Shown here: positions 53,805 through 63,435 of the stretch, one piece after another
Layout: the number at the start of each line of letters is the position of its first letter
Position numbering within the stretch: the stretch's first letter is position 1
From: Acidobacteriota bacterium
Lineage (GTDB): Bacteria; Acidobacteriota; Terriglobia; Terriglobales; Acidobacteriaceae
Length of the DNA stretch: 64,000 nt
Reading direction: 5' to 3'
Assembly (NCBI GenBank): GCA_016196065.1
Contig: JACPYL010000010.1
Location: 1,612,001-1,676,000, forward strand
Translations under genes and position numbers: made by a program
The notes under the pieces: generated by a model
Told to the model about the DNA's origin: nothing
Database searches by the model: none
What the model saw: the letters and a program-made list of their open reading frames with translations, nothing else

Positions 53805-54728
53805 CTACCAGCCGCGCGTCTGCAGCATGTGCGCTTCGTCCAAACTGGAAACGGCCAGGCCTTTCATGGCGCCAACCAGATCCTCGCTGACTTCAAGCAG
53901 CACTTTCGGGTCGTTGAAATGGGTAGCGGCTTTGACGATGGCTCGGGCACGCTTTTCCGCTTCCGCCGGATCGGCGAACTCGGTGGAGCTCTTCATGAAG
54001 ATTCCGGAGCCGACGAATACGGCCTCGGCGCCGAGTTGCATGACGAGCGAAGCATCGGCCGGTGTCGCGATGCCACCGGCGGAGAAGTTTGGTACGGGCA
54101 GTTTGCCGTCGCGCGCGACCATCCTCACCAGTTCGTACGGCGCCTGATGTTCCTTGGCTTTCGCGTAGAGTTCTTCTTCACCGAGTACGGTAAGAATTCG
54201 CATCTCCTGTACGATCTGGCGGATATGTTTTACGGCGTGCACCACGTCCCCTGTGCCGGCTTCGCCCTTGGTGCGGATCATGCATGCGCCTTCGGCAATG
54301 CGGCGAAGAGCTTCGCCCAGATTGCGCGCACCGCAAACAAACGGGACCTTGAAGGCATGTTTATCGACGTGGTGGGCTTCGTCGGCGGGGGTAAGGACTT
54401 CGGATTCGTCGATGTAGTCGACACCGAGTTGTTCGAGAATCTGCGCTTCCGCGAAGTGGCCGATACGGCATTTCGCCATGACCGGAATGTCGACGGTCGC
54501 CATGATTTCGCGAATGATCTTGGGAGAGGCCATTCGGGCTACGCCGCCTTCGGCGCGGATTTGCGCGGGAACACGCTCGAGCGCCATGACTGCAACGGCG
54601 CCGGCTCTCTGGGCGATCTCCGCCTGTTGCGGCGTGGTGACGTCCATGATGACGCCGCCTTTGAGCATCTCGGCGAGGCCGGTTTTCAGGCGAAGGCTGG
54701 TGGTGTTGTGTCCGTTGTTCTGCGACAT
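53805..54728 (-). CDS. pdxS: Pyridoxal 5'-phosphate synthase, synthase subunit
   Basis: 307 residues from ATG 54728 with AAGGAGA upstream. The active-site set is complete: Asp in GGVIMDVTT, Lys in [11 protein letters not shown] and Lys in [12 protein letters not shown], with the phosphate site [13 protein letters not shown]. It builds PLP from ribose 5-phosphate, glyceraldehyde 3-phosphate and ammonia from PdxT. Divergent from a MocR/PdxR-type regulator. Confidence 0.97.
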   Translation of the reverse strand: MSQNNGHNTTSLRLKTGLAEMLKGGVIMDVTTPQQAEIAQRAGAVAVMALERVPAQIRAEGGVARMASPKIIREIMATVDIPVMAKCRIGHFAEAQILEQLGVDYIDESEVLTPADEAHHVDKHAFKVPFVCGARNLGEALRRIAEGACMIRTKGEAGTGDVVHAVKHIRQIVQEMRILTVLGEEELYAKAKEHQAPYELVRMVARDGKLPVPNFSAGGIATPADASLVMQLGAEAVFVGSGIFMKSSTEFADPAEAEKRARAIVKAATHFNDPKVLLEVSEDLVGAMKGLAVSSLDEAHMLQTRGW

Positions 54729-54749
54729 GATGATCTCTCCTTGCAACGG

Positions 54750-54846
54750 TTGGGTGCCGTCCCTGCGGGACTCCGCGACCTACGCGCGGCTTTCCCGGCA
54801 CTGCCGTGCCGGGCTCTCACGTTTCGCCGCTTCGCGGCTGCGGTGG
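54750..54846 (+). repeat. Dispersed repeat family C, copy 2
   Basis: GGTGCCGTCCCTGCGGGACT, spacer, CCCGGCAC-TGCC-GTGCCGGG (54794-54813), then CGCCGCTTCGCGGCTGCGG. It sits between the pdxS ribosome site and the divergent operator, so it lies in the pdxS leader, where a strong hairpin could act as an attenuator. Confidence 0.85.
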
Positions 54847-54902
54847 GTATGAACCGCAATGATCTTCCTACCGCAAGACCACGATCAAAGGATAGCGTTT
54901 AG

Positions 54903-54949
54903 AGTGGTATCCTTACTATGTCCATTTGACATAAACACACCATACCACT
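54903..54949. promoter_or_regulatory. Nested palindromes between pdxS and pdxR-like gene
   Basis: An outer pair AGTGGTAT (54903-54910) and ATACCACT (54942-54949) encloses an inner pair TATGTC (54917-54922) and GACATA (54928-54933); both are perfect. The outer arm ends three bases before the regulator's ATG. It is the obvious operator for the divergent MocR-type regulator and pdxS. Confidence 0.65.
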
Positions 54950-54952
54950 GCG

Positions 54953-56422
54953 ATGGGGCGCAAAACTACTTCCTTACCGCTCAGCCTGCCCGCTCCAGCG
55001 GCCGGCGTGCCCCTCTATCACTGGCTCTACGAACAATTGAGGATCGCGATCCTGGAGGGCAGACTCCATCCGGGCGCACGCTTGCCGGCAACGCGCGATC
55101 TCGCCCTTGCCTACAAATTGTCGCGGGCTACGATTGTTACCGCATTCGAGCAACTGAAATCGGAAGGCTACGTCGAAGGCAGGACGGGCTCCGGAACCTA
55201 CGTGAGCAAGGTCTTGCCGGACCAATTGCTGCAGGTTGGAGGAGTGCCGACGGAAAGCCGGTTGCCGCGCCGCGCGGTCACGCTTTCTGAGTATGCGAAA
55301 CGGTTGCAGCCGTTCCGGTCGCGGGTACGATATCCAGTACGCGCGTTTCGTCCGAATCAGGCGGCTCTCAATTTGTTTCCGACGACGCTGTGGGCACAAA
55401 TCGCGGCACGTCGGCTACGGAAAGCTTCCACAAAACTTCTAGCGGGCGGCGAGACGCTTGGCTATCGCCCGTTGCGCGAAGCGGTGGTGGAATATCTCAA
55501 CACTTCGCGGGGTGTGAAATGCACGGCCGATCAAGTGTTGATTGTTTCCGGCGCGCAGGAAGGACTGGACCGCACAGCTCGGCTCCTGCTCAATCCCGGC
55601 GAACCGGCGTGGATGGAGGAGCCGGGATATCCAGGGGCGGCAGCCGTGCTGCGGGCGGTCGGGGCGAAGATATGCGGAGTGCCCGTCGATGCGGAGGGGC
55701 TGGATCTGCAGCGTGGAATCAAACGCTGGCCGCGTCCGAAACTGGTTTACGTTACGCCTGCTCACCAGTTCCCTCTTGGCGTAACGATGAGCCTGCGACG
55801 AAGGCTGGCATTGCTGGAATGGGCGCGCAAGTCCGGCGTGTTGATCTTCGAGGATGACTACGACAGTGAATATCGCTATTCGGGTCGTCCAGTGCCGGCA
55901 TTGCAGGGACTGGATCGGGCGGGCGTGGTCATTTTTGGAGGAAGTTTCAGTGCAGTAATGTTCCCTGCGATGCGCCTGGGATATCTCGTCGTCCCACCGG
56001 AAATGGTGGACGTATTTGCCGCGGCGCAGTCGGTGAGTACACATCATCCGCCGCTGCTGGGACAGGCGGTGTTGTGCGACTTCATCCGCGAAGGGCATTT
56101 CGCGAGGCACATTCGACGCATGCGCGAAGTGTATGCAGAACGGCTAGGAGTGTTGCTGAAGGGAGCGCGCGAGAAATTGGCCGGACTCGTGGATATTTCG
56201 AATGTCGAGGCGGGTTTACAGACGATTGGCTGGCTCGGGGATGGGTTGCTTGCGGAAGATGTGGCCGAGGCTGCAGCGAAGAAGAACGTGGAAGTCATCC
56301 CCCTTCGTCGCTATGCCTTTGGAAGAGTTCGAGGCAATGGGATTGTGTTGGGATTCGCTGCGGTGGAGCCGCGGGAGTTGCGGCGCGGGGTGGAAGAGTT
56401 GGCGGCGGTTCTTCGGCCGTGA
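54953..56422 (+). CDS. MocR/PdxR-type GntR regulator with aminotransferase domain, PLP lysine replaced
   Basis: 489 residues. The N-terminal GntR helix-turn-helix (ARLPATRDLALAYKLSRATIVTAFEQLKSEGYVEGRTGSGTYV, about 43-83) is linked to a fold-type I aminotransferase domain (GYRPLREAVVEYLNTSRGVKCTADQVLIVSGAQEGLD, TPAHQFPLGVTMSLRRRLALLEWA, FEDDYDSEYRYSGRP). In the PLP-lysine motif SFSK the Lys is Ala334 (GCA). No ribosome site precedes the ATG, so the mRNA may be leaderless. It is divergent from pdxS, where PdxR proteins regulate PLP synthesis. Confidence 0.9.
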   Translation: MGRKTTSLPLSLPAPAAGVPLYHWLYEQLRIAILEGRLHPGARLPATRDLALAYKLSRATIVTAFEQLKSEGYVEGRTGSGTYVSKVLPDQLLQVGGVPTESRLPRRAVTLSEYAKRLQPFRSRVRYPVRAFRPNQAALNLFPTTLWAQIAARRLRKASTKLLAGGETLGYRPLREAVVEYLNTSRGVKCTADQVLIVSGAQEGLDRTARLLLNPGEPAWMEEPGYPGAAAVLRAVGAKICGVPVDAEGLDLQRGIKRWPRPKLVYVTPAHQFPLGVTMSLRRRLALLEWARKSGVLIFEDDYDSEYRYSGRPVPALQGLDRAGVVIFGGSFSAVMFPAMRLGYLVVPPEMVDVFAAAQSVSTHHPPLLGQAVLCDFIREGHFARHIRRMREVYAERLGVLLKGAREKLAGLVDISNVEAGLQTIGWLGDGLLAEDVAEAAAKKNVEVIPLRRYAFGRVRGNGIVLGFAAVEPRELRRGVEELAAVLRP

Positions 56423-56450
56423 CGTTGGACGCAACGTAACTTTTTCGGAA

Positions 56451-56523
56451 CTGTCATCCCGAACGAAGTGAGGGATCTGTATTGTGCCGAACTGCAGATC
56501 CCTCACTTCGTTCGGGATGACAG
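56451..56523. terminator. Perfect bidirectional hairpin, family D
   Basis: 29-base arms (56451-56479: CTGTCATCCCGAACGAAGTG then AGGGATCTG; 56495-56523) are fully complementary with a 15-base loop. It lies between convergent genes (stops at 56422 and 56576). Although it lacks a T-run, it is a plausible terminator for both. Confidence 0.8.
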
Positions 56524-56575
56524 ATATTAAGATTTATTCCTTTACACCACTGCTGGCCAGCTTTCCCTGCGAGAG

Positions 56576-57052
56576 TTAGCGATCCACAAATCCTGCGAAC
56601 ATCTTGTGTGGATCGATGGCGATGAACAGGCCTTGTCCGCGGGCCAGTACTTCGTCTTTCTGATTCAGGATCTCGGCCATATTCATGTGGCGACGTCCTT
56701 TTACTTTTACTTCTCGGGACTCGACGCGCAGAGGCTTATTCAGGGGCACAGGTTTCAGGTAGTGAATCGTGATCTCCGAAGTGAGCGCGACTACCTGGCG
56801 GAGTTTGTTCACTTTGCCCATGGCTTCGTCGAGGATGGTGGCGATGATGCCGCCGTGGCAGTGCCCGGGCGGTCCGGTGTAGCGCTTGTCAAGGCGGAAG
56901 CGGCAGACGTAGCCATTGCGTTTTTCGTCGTACGTGAAGCGCAGGCGCATGCCGTCTGGATTGTTCTTGCCACAGGCGAAGCAGTAGTTTTTTTGCAGGC
57001 GGACGTACACCGTGCTGTGTCCGCGTCCGCGGGCGGATTTCCTGGTAGCCAT
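56576..57052 (-). CDS. PaaI-type hotdog thioesterase
   Basis: 158 residues. The hotdog marks are CHGGIIATILDEAMG (active loop), LTSEITIHYLKPVPLNKPLRVES and the N-terminal YCFACGKNNPDGMRLRF, which carries Cys-x2-Cys as in many bacterial acyl-CoA thioesterases. It hydrolyses acyl-CoA esters; the substrate is unknown. Confidence 0.9.
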   Translation of the reverse strand: MATRKSARGRGHSTVYVRLQKNYCFACGKNNPDGMRLRFTYDEKRNGYVCRFRLDKRYTGPPGHCHGGIIATILDEAMGKVNKLRQVVALTSEITIHYLKPVPLNKPLRVESREVKVKGRRHMNMAEILNQKDEVLARGQGLFIAIDPHKMFAGFVDR

Positions 57053-57108
57053 CGGCTGAGATTCTATCGTGATTTTCCGATTCGATTGAGTATCATGACG
57101 TCGCAGAG

Positions 57109-57744
57109 GTGGCTGCCATGGCTGTTGTGAAATCGTCCAGTGGCTTGTATAGCGTGCATCCGGGACTCGCCATGATGCAGAAGTGGATCCACGACCTGCC
57201 CGAGAAGACCGGGCGATCGCCGGACGAGTGGATTGCCTTCGTGAAGCAGATGGGACCGCCCACGGAGAAAGAACGCCGCGAATGGCTCAAGAGGGAGCAC
57301 AAACTCGGGACCAACTCAGCAATCTGTATTGCCGAGCGCGCCGATGGCAAAGGAACCGAAGAAGACTCTCCAGAAGCCTATCTGACGGCTGCGGAGGCGT
57401 GGGTGGAGGCGATGTTTACGGGACCCCGTGTGGCGCTGCGTCCGGCGTATGACCAGCTGCTGAAAGTGGTCTTGGCCGTGGGCAAGGATGCAAAGGCTTG
57501 TCCCGGGAAGACTGCAGTGGCGATCTATCGGAATCATGTGTTTGCCAACATTAAAGTCTCGACGAACACACGCATCGATCTCGGTCTGGCCCTGAAGAAC
57601 ATGAAAACACCGAAGCGGCTGATCGATACCGGCGGGTACGAGAAGAAAGACCGGATTACGCGGCGGATTGAGGTCAGGGCCACGTCCGATATTGACTCGG
57701 CGTTGAAGGACTGGCTGAGGAAGGCGTGGGAGATGGATGCATAA
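57109..57744 (+). CDS. DUF4287/DUF5655-type protein
   Basis: 211 residues from ATG 57118 or 57109. N-terminal part: PGLAMMQKWIHDLPEKTGRSPDEWIAFVKQ...WLKREHKLGTNSA (DUF4287-like helical domain). C-terminal part: DQLLKVVLAVGKDAKACPGKTAVAIYRNHVFANIKVSTNTRIDLGLAL (DUF5655, an alpha/beta domain common in unrelated small proteins). Soluble; the function is unknown. Confidence 0.82.
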   Translation: MAAMAVVKSSSGLYSVHPGLAMMQKWIHDLPEKTGRSPDEWIAFVKQMGPPTEKERREWLKREHKLGTNSAICIAERADGKGTEEDSPEAYLTAAEAWVEAMFTGPRVALRPAYDQLLKVVLAVGKDAKACPGKTAVAIYRNHVFANIKVSTNTRIDLGLALKNMKTPKRLIDTGGYEKKDRITRRIEVRATSDIDSALKDWLRKAWEMDA

Positions 57745-57872
57745 ATACTCCCAGCCTCGCGCCGCACGGTGTGAGCGACGCTTAGAGTGATTTGCACTTC
57801 CCGGCTGAAGAAGTGACGATCGCCTTGTCAGATCTCACTGCAACGCGGGCGGGGGCGCCTGCGCCACACAAA

Positions 57873-59252
<1,380 letters not shown>

Positions 59253-59438
59253 TTGGGATCAGTCCTTGTCGCTTCAAATAGTAGTAGGCAAACAGATATG
59301 TTCTCTCATTTGTAGGTAGCATTGCAAACACGCGGGGATTGTATGGCGTAAATTGTGCGGCGAGTGGCGCTTCTCAGCAATCCAATTGCATGTTGGATGA
59401 GAGGCTGAAATCTTTACCACAGAGGACACGGAGAAATC

Positions 59439-60284
59439 ATGTCTGACAAGATTGCGGTGATCACCGGATCGTCGAGCGGCTTTGGATTGCTCACGGCGAT
59501 TGAACTGGCAAAGGCTGGATATCGCGTAGTGGCGTCGATGCGCGATCTCGGACGGCGCAGCCGCTTGGACGAGGCAGCCGCGGCTGCCGGAGTGGCAGCG
59601 AAGATCGAAGTGCGAAGGCTGGACGTGACCGAGATCGACACGATCCCTGCATTTGTCGATGGGGTCGTGCGTGACTACGGACACATCGATGTGCTCGTCA
59701 ACAACGCCGGATTCGCCGTCGCTGGATTTGCCGAAGACATCAAGCTGGAAGAACTGCGCACGCAGTTCGAGACGAATTTCTTTGGTCCGGTGGCGCTGAC
59801 CAAAGCCGTTCTTCCCGTGATGCGGCGGCAGGGCTCGGGACACATCATCATGATCTCGTCGATCGGTGGCCTGCAGGGCGCGATCACGGTTTCCAGCTAT
59901 GCGGCGTCCAAGTTCGCGCTGGAAGGCTGGACGGAGTCGCTGCGGCTGGAAGTGAATGCGCTTGGCATCAATGTCGTGCTGGTGGAGCCGGGGGCGTTCC
60001 AGACCGATATATGGACGCGCGGGGCGCAGATGGGAGAGAAGGCGACTTCGGATGCTTCTCCAAATTTTCAGCGCAGCTTGAAAATGCGGGAGCGTGTGAA
60101 CGCGATGCCGAAGCGGGATCCGATTGCCGTGGCGCACGTGATCACCCGGGTGGCACAGGATCCGAATCCGCGGCTACGGTATCTGGTTGGTCCGGATGCC
60201 AAGATTCAACTCGCGATGAAACGGATTCTGCCGTGGAAGTGGAACGAAAAGGTGATTGCGAAATTCCTGAAGATCGACGGATAG
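59439..60284 (+). CDS. Short-chain dehydrogenase/reductase
   Basis: 281 residues. TGSSSGFGLLTAI (NADP loop), NNAGFAVAG, ISSIGG and the catalytic SYAASKFALEGW (Ser-Tyr-Lys). Longer C-terminal part (PKRDPIAVAHVITRVAQDPNPRLRYLVGPDAK) as in classical retinol-dehydrogenase-like SDRs. The ribosome site GGAC ACGGAG lies inside a degenerate arm of the CACAGAG repeat. Substrate unknown. Confidence 0.9.
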   Translation: MSDKIAVITGSSSGFGLLTAIELAKAGYRVVASMRDLGRRSRLDEAAAAAGVAAKIEVRRLDVTEIDTIPAFVDGVVRDYGHIDVLVNNAGFAVAGFAEDIKLEELRTQFETNFFGPVALTKAVLPVMRRQGSGHIIMISSIGGLQGAITVSSYAASKFALEGWTESLRLEVNALGINVVLVEPGAFQTDIWTRGAQMGEKATSDASPNFQRSLKMRERVNAMPKRDPIAVAHVITRVAQDPNPRLRYLVGPDAKIQLAMKRILPWKWNEKVIAKFLKIDG

Positions 60285-60297
60285 CGCGGCGGGATTC

Positions 60298-60735
60298 CTA
60301 CTTCCCGTCCAGGTCCATGGTCCGCACCGGCAGGTCCCAATGCGAGAGCAGGATCTCGAACCTGCGCTGCTCTTCTTTCAGATAGGTGGCTTGGTCGGGC
60401 CAGAGCTGCTTCTTCAGTTCGGTTTCGTCAAAGGGTTCGTTGGCGATGGTCGCGTTCTTGAATACGATCGTCACGCGATAATCCCAGCGGCCGTCTTCGG
60501 TGGTGTGATAGCGGGGCTGGTCGACGGACACTTTGAGCATGCGCCCCATTTCCACTTCCTTCTTAAGGAGTGGGTAGTGATTCTTCTTGAAAAGCTGGAG
60601 GAATTCGTCAGCCGATCCCCACTTGGCCTTGTAGTAGTACTCGACGACGAAGGGCTTACCAGCGGTATCGGCAGTCTGAGCCGGCAGGGCTGCGGGAAGC
60701 AAGATAGCAAGAAGAAGCAGGAAGCGAAGTTTCAT
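60298..60735 (-). CDS. Secreted hypothetical protein
   Basis: 145 residues from ATG 60735 (the frame extends to 60774). A signal peptide (LRFLLLLAILLPAALPAQ) is followed by an alpha/beta region (VVEYYYKAKWGSADEFLQLFKKNHYPLL, WDYRVTIVFKNA, LKKQLWPDQATYLKEEQRRFEILLSHWDLP) that recalls the dimeric alpha/beta barrel (EthD/NIPSNAP-like) fold. Convergent with the SDR gene, with 13 bases between the stops. Confidence 0.7.
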   Translation of the reverse strand: MKLRFLLLLAILLPAALPAQTADTAGKPFVVEYYYKAKWGSADEFLQLFKKNHYPLLKKEVEMGRMLKVSVDQPRYHTTEDGRWDYRVTIVFKNATIANEPFDETELKKQLWPDQATYLKEEQRRFEILLSHWDLPVRTMDLDGK

Positions 60736-60841
60736 GTCAGGTCTCCGAGCCCAAGATTGTCGCACAGACGCCAAAGCCGCGAAAATTCATGACCCGATTC
60801 CCCGCTCCTTTTCCGCATATGACATGTAGGAGGAGAAGAAT

Positions 60842-61399
60842 ATGAAGAAGCTTCTTTTACTGATCGCGGCTCTCAGCCTGTCGGCCTTCGCCCAGAACGG
60901 AACGGATATCGTGGAAACTGCCACCCAGCATTTTACGACCGGCTGGGACAATTTCAGCGAGCCTCTGAACCTGGCTTCGAGCAACGTGAAGTGGTCAGTG
61001 TCGAATTCTCGCAAGATGACGGTAACTTTCAGCCTGGTCGGGGCTGTTCCGAACAAACTCTACCAGGTGGGAGTCCACATTTTTTGCACCACCACACCCG
61101 GCACATTCGGCCAGTTTCCCGCCAATCCATCGAGCGGCAATTGCGGGCAGATTACCAAGCAGAATTTCACCGGTTCCGTGGCCTCGGTGGAAATGGGCGT
61201 CGTAACGACCGATATGCATGGGAAGGGATCCTTCAAAGTAACGGTCGGCCCGATCGCTTCCGGCACCTACAATCTGGAGTTCACCATCCGCAACGGAGCG
61301 GGGTGCAATCTGATTGGCGGCGCTGGCAATGCCGGGTGCGCTGTTGATTTCCAATCCCCGGGACCGTTCGGAACGACGACGTCGGTCGTTGTGCCCTGA
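60842..61399 (+). CDS. Secreted beta-rich hypothetical protein
   Basis: 185 residues with a strong AGGAGGAG site and a signal peptide (KKLLLLIAALSLSAFAQ). The mature part is beta-rich (VKWSVSNSRKMTVTFSLVG, LYQVGVHIFCTTT, GKGSFKVTVGPIASGTYNLEFTIRN) with four Cys that could form two disulfides (IFC, GNC, GC, GC). No family is recognised. Confidence 0.8.
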   Translation: MKKLLLLIAALSLSAFAQNGTDIVETATQHFTTGWDNFSEPLNLASSNVKWSVSNSRKMTVTFSLVGAVPNKLYQVGVHIFCTTTPGTFGQFPANPSSGNCGQITKQNFTGSVASVEMGVVTTDMHGKGSFKVTVGPIASGTYNLEFTIRNGAGCNLIGGAGNAGCAVDFQSPGPFGTTTSVVVP

Positions 61400-61447
61400 T
61401 TCTTCGGCCTTGTGGGGCCGGGTTCAGAGAGCCGGTCCCACAACTGA

Positions 61448-62332
61448 ATGTTAAAATCGACTGTGGCTGCCGATTCTCTCCGAATGATTGCCGTCGATAT
61501 TGACGGTACCCTGCTGAACCCTCAATTTCAGATTTCAGAAACTGACCTGGCGGCATTGCGCAACGCCCATGCACAAGGGATCGAGGTCATCCTCGTGACC
61601 GGCCGTCGGCACGCCTTTGCGCTTCCCATTGCGAAGCAGCTTGGCTTCGACCTATGGCTGATCTGCTGCAACGGAGCAGTGACGCGGTCGCTTGCGGGAG
61701 AGACTTTTCATCGTGACATGTTGCCGCTCGAAACGTGTCGAAGACTGCTCGGCACGATGCAAGAATTCCGGGGGCAGACCGTTCTTACCTTTGACAAGGA
61801 AAGTAAGGGCGCGATCGTGCTCGAGCATCTGCGGGAACTGGAGGGCAGTATCCGGCACTGGCTGGAAAAGAACTTGGACTACATCGAGTTCGTGATACCG
61901 ATCGAGAGTGCCCTAACTACTGACCCGGTGCAGGCGATGTTCTGCGGTCCGGTTGGGCTGATGCAGCAGGTTTTGCGGGCGCTTGATGCCAGCGGGTTGC
62001 CGATTACGGTGCTCCGCACTGAGTATCCGGGCCGCGACTTGTCGATTGTTGACGTATTGAACGCGGGCTGTTCCAAAGGGCATGCTTTGGAGCGCTGGAC
62101 CAATTACCGTGGGATTACTCGCGATCAGGTCATGGCCGTTGGTGACAACTACAACGACATTGAAATGCTTGCCTTCGCCGGGCGGCCTTTTATCATGGGA
62201 AATGCGTCCAAGGAACTATTGGGCCGGGGCTGGACGATGACTCGCTCGAATTCGGAAAACGGAGTCGCGGCGGCGATCGATCATGTGCTGCGTGGTGCCC
62301 CCTTGGAATCCGTGGTGAGCAAGGCGGAATGA
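61448..62332 (+). CDS. Cof-type HAD hydrolase
   Basis: 294 residues. Motif I DIDGTLLNPQ, motif II VTGRR, motif III Lys near KGHALERW and motif IV GDNYNDIEMLAFAG are all present, with a C2 cap between. Cof-like phosphatases act on sugar phosphates or cofactors. The gene overlaps the next (ATGA), so the two are co-translated. Confidence 0.93.
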   Translation: MLKSTVAADSLRMIAVDIDGTLLNPQFQISETDLAALRNAHAQGIEVILVTGRRHAFALPIAKQLGFDLWLICCNGAVTRSLAGETFHRDMLPLETCRRLLGTMQEFRGQTVLTFDKESKGAIVLEHLRELEGSIRHWLEKNLDYIEFVIPIESALTTDPVQAMFCGPVGLMQQVLRALDASGLPITVLRTEYPGRDLSIVDVLNAGCSKGHALERWTNYRGITRDQVMAVGDNYNDIEMLAFAGRPFIMGNASKELLGRGWTMTRSNSENGVAAAIDHVLRGAPLESVVSKAE

Positions 62333-63066
62333 AGAGACTGCAATCCATTCGGCGAACGATCGTGGCGGGGGCGTTGACCCTGGCTTGTCTGCCGAGTTGC
62401 GTCGCTGCCGATCTGGCGCTCCTGCGCAACGGCTTCACGATCCGGCACGAGCGGCACCAGGTGCTCGGAGAAAATACGCGGCTGTTTATGGGAAGTAGCG
62501 ATTCAGGCTACGTAGATGTGCCGACATCGGACATTGAAGGCTTCGAAAAGGATTTGTCCCTGCCGCCGCACCTGGCCAAGTCGGTCTCGCCTGCAAATTC
62601 CGTGGACTTGAATCAAGTCGTGAAATCCGCTAGCGCGAACTACCACCTTGATCCGGATCTGGTGAACAGTGTGATCCGCGCCGAGAGCGGATTTAATACG
62701 CGGGCAGTTTCGCGCAAAGGCGCGCAAGGGCTGATGCAACTCATGCCGGGCACGGCGGAAAAACTGGGAGTGACGAATCCACTGGACCCCGCAGCCAATG
62801 TCGACGGTGGAGCGCGCTACCTGCGCACGCTACTAGAGCGCTACAACTACGATCTGGTGAAAGCACTGGCGGCGTATAATGCTGGCCCGATGCGGGTGGA
62901 GCAGTATCGGGGAGTGCCTCCATACAGGGAGACACGGGCGTATGTGAATGGGATCGTGCGCGACTACAACCGCAAGAAGATCGCGCAGGAAAAAGCGGCG
63001 AAACGCGCTGGGCGTCCGGCAGGGGCTAAAGCCCACGATCAGGCTGGCTCTCTATCGCAGCGGTGA
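62329..63066 (+). CDS. Lytic transglycosylase (SLT domain) with a repeat-derived tail
   Basis: 245 residues. The signal peptide (TIVAGALTLACLPSCVAA) precedes a small N-terminal domain and the SLT lysozyme-like domain (HLDPDLVNSVIRAESGFNTRAVSRKGAQGLMQLMPGTAEKLG, NVDGGARYLRTLLERYNYDLVKALAAYNAGP), with catalytic Glu in RAESGF. It cleaves peptidoglycan. The last 16 codons (GRPAGAKAHDQAGSLSQR) and the stop are encoded by a family A repeat (63018 on), so the C-terminus was acquired or replaced by repeat insertion. Confidence 0.92.
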   Translation: MKRLQSIRRTIVAGALTLACLPSCVAADLALLRNGFTIRHERHQVLGENTRLFMGSSDSGYVDVPTSDIEGFEKDLSLPPHLAKSVSPANSVDLNQVVKSASANYHLDPDLVNSVIRAESGFNTRAVSRKGAQGLMQLMPGTAEKLGVTNPLDPAANVDGGARYLRTLLERYNYDLVKALAAYNAGPMRVEQYRGVPPYRETRAYVNGIVRDYNRKKIAQEKAAKRAGRPAGAKAHDQAGSLSQR

Positions 63067-63084
63067 ACCGCTGCGCCACCCAAA
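63018..63084 (-). repeat. Dispersed repeat family A, copy 6, inside the transglycosylase gene end
   Basis: GGCAGGGGCTAAAGCCC, spacer, GCAGCGGTGAACCGCTGCGCC and ACCCAAAA. Its left end supplies the last codons and stop of the transglycosylase. Bases 63019-63085 are identical to the copy 230 bases to the right. Confidence 0.9.
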
Positions 63085-63247
63085 ACGAACTGCCCAGAAA
63101 CAGACCATGTTCCCGACTTGCCGTCGTATGCCTGCTATCGTCTAAGCCTAGTTGCGGCCGTCTGAGACTAGATGCCGCACTCTGAGACGCGACCAGCCGC
63201 AGGAAAATTGCTAAGGATGTCGCGAGAGGGTCTCGCGCTCGGCATCC

Positions 63248-63315
63248 CGCAGGGGCTAAAGCCCACGATCAGGCTGGCTCTCTATCGCAGCGGTGAACCG
63301 CTGCGCCACCCAAAA
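63248..63315 (-). repeat. Dispersed repeat family A, copy 7
   Basis: Same plan and, over 67 bases, the same sequence as copy 6. Both lie in the 369-base region between the transglycosylase and the last gene; the part between the two copies (63085-63247) has no recognised feature. Confidence 0.9.
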
Positions 63316-63435
63316 GCAACTGCCCGGAAATTGCTGGGCATCCAACACTGCGTACGTTGACCCTGCCTGCTCTGTCATATACCTTCATGCAGGGGACGTG
63401 CCCGGCGCGCAATTGACCTTCCTCTGTTCACATTC

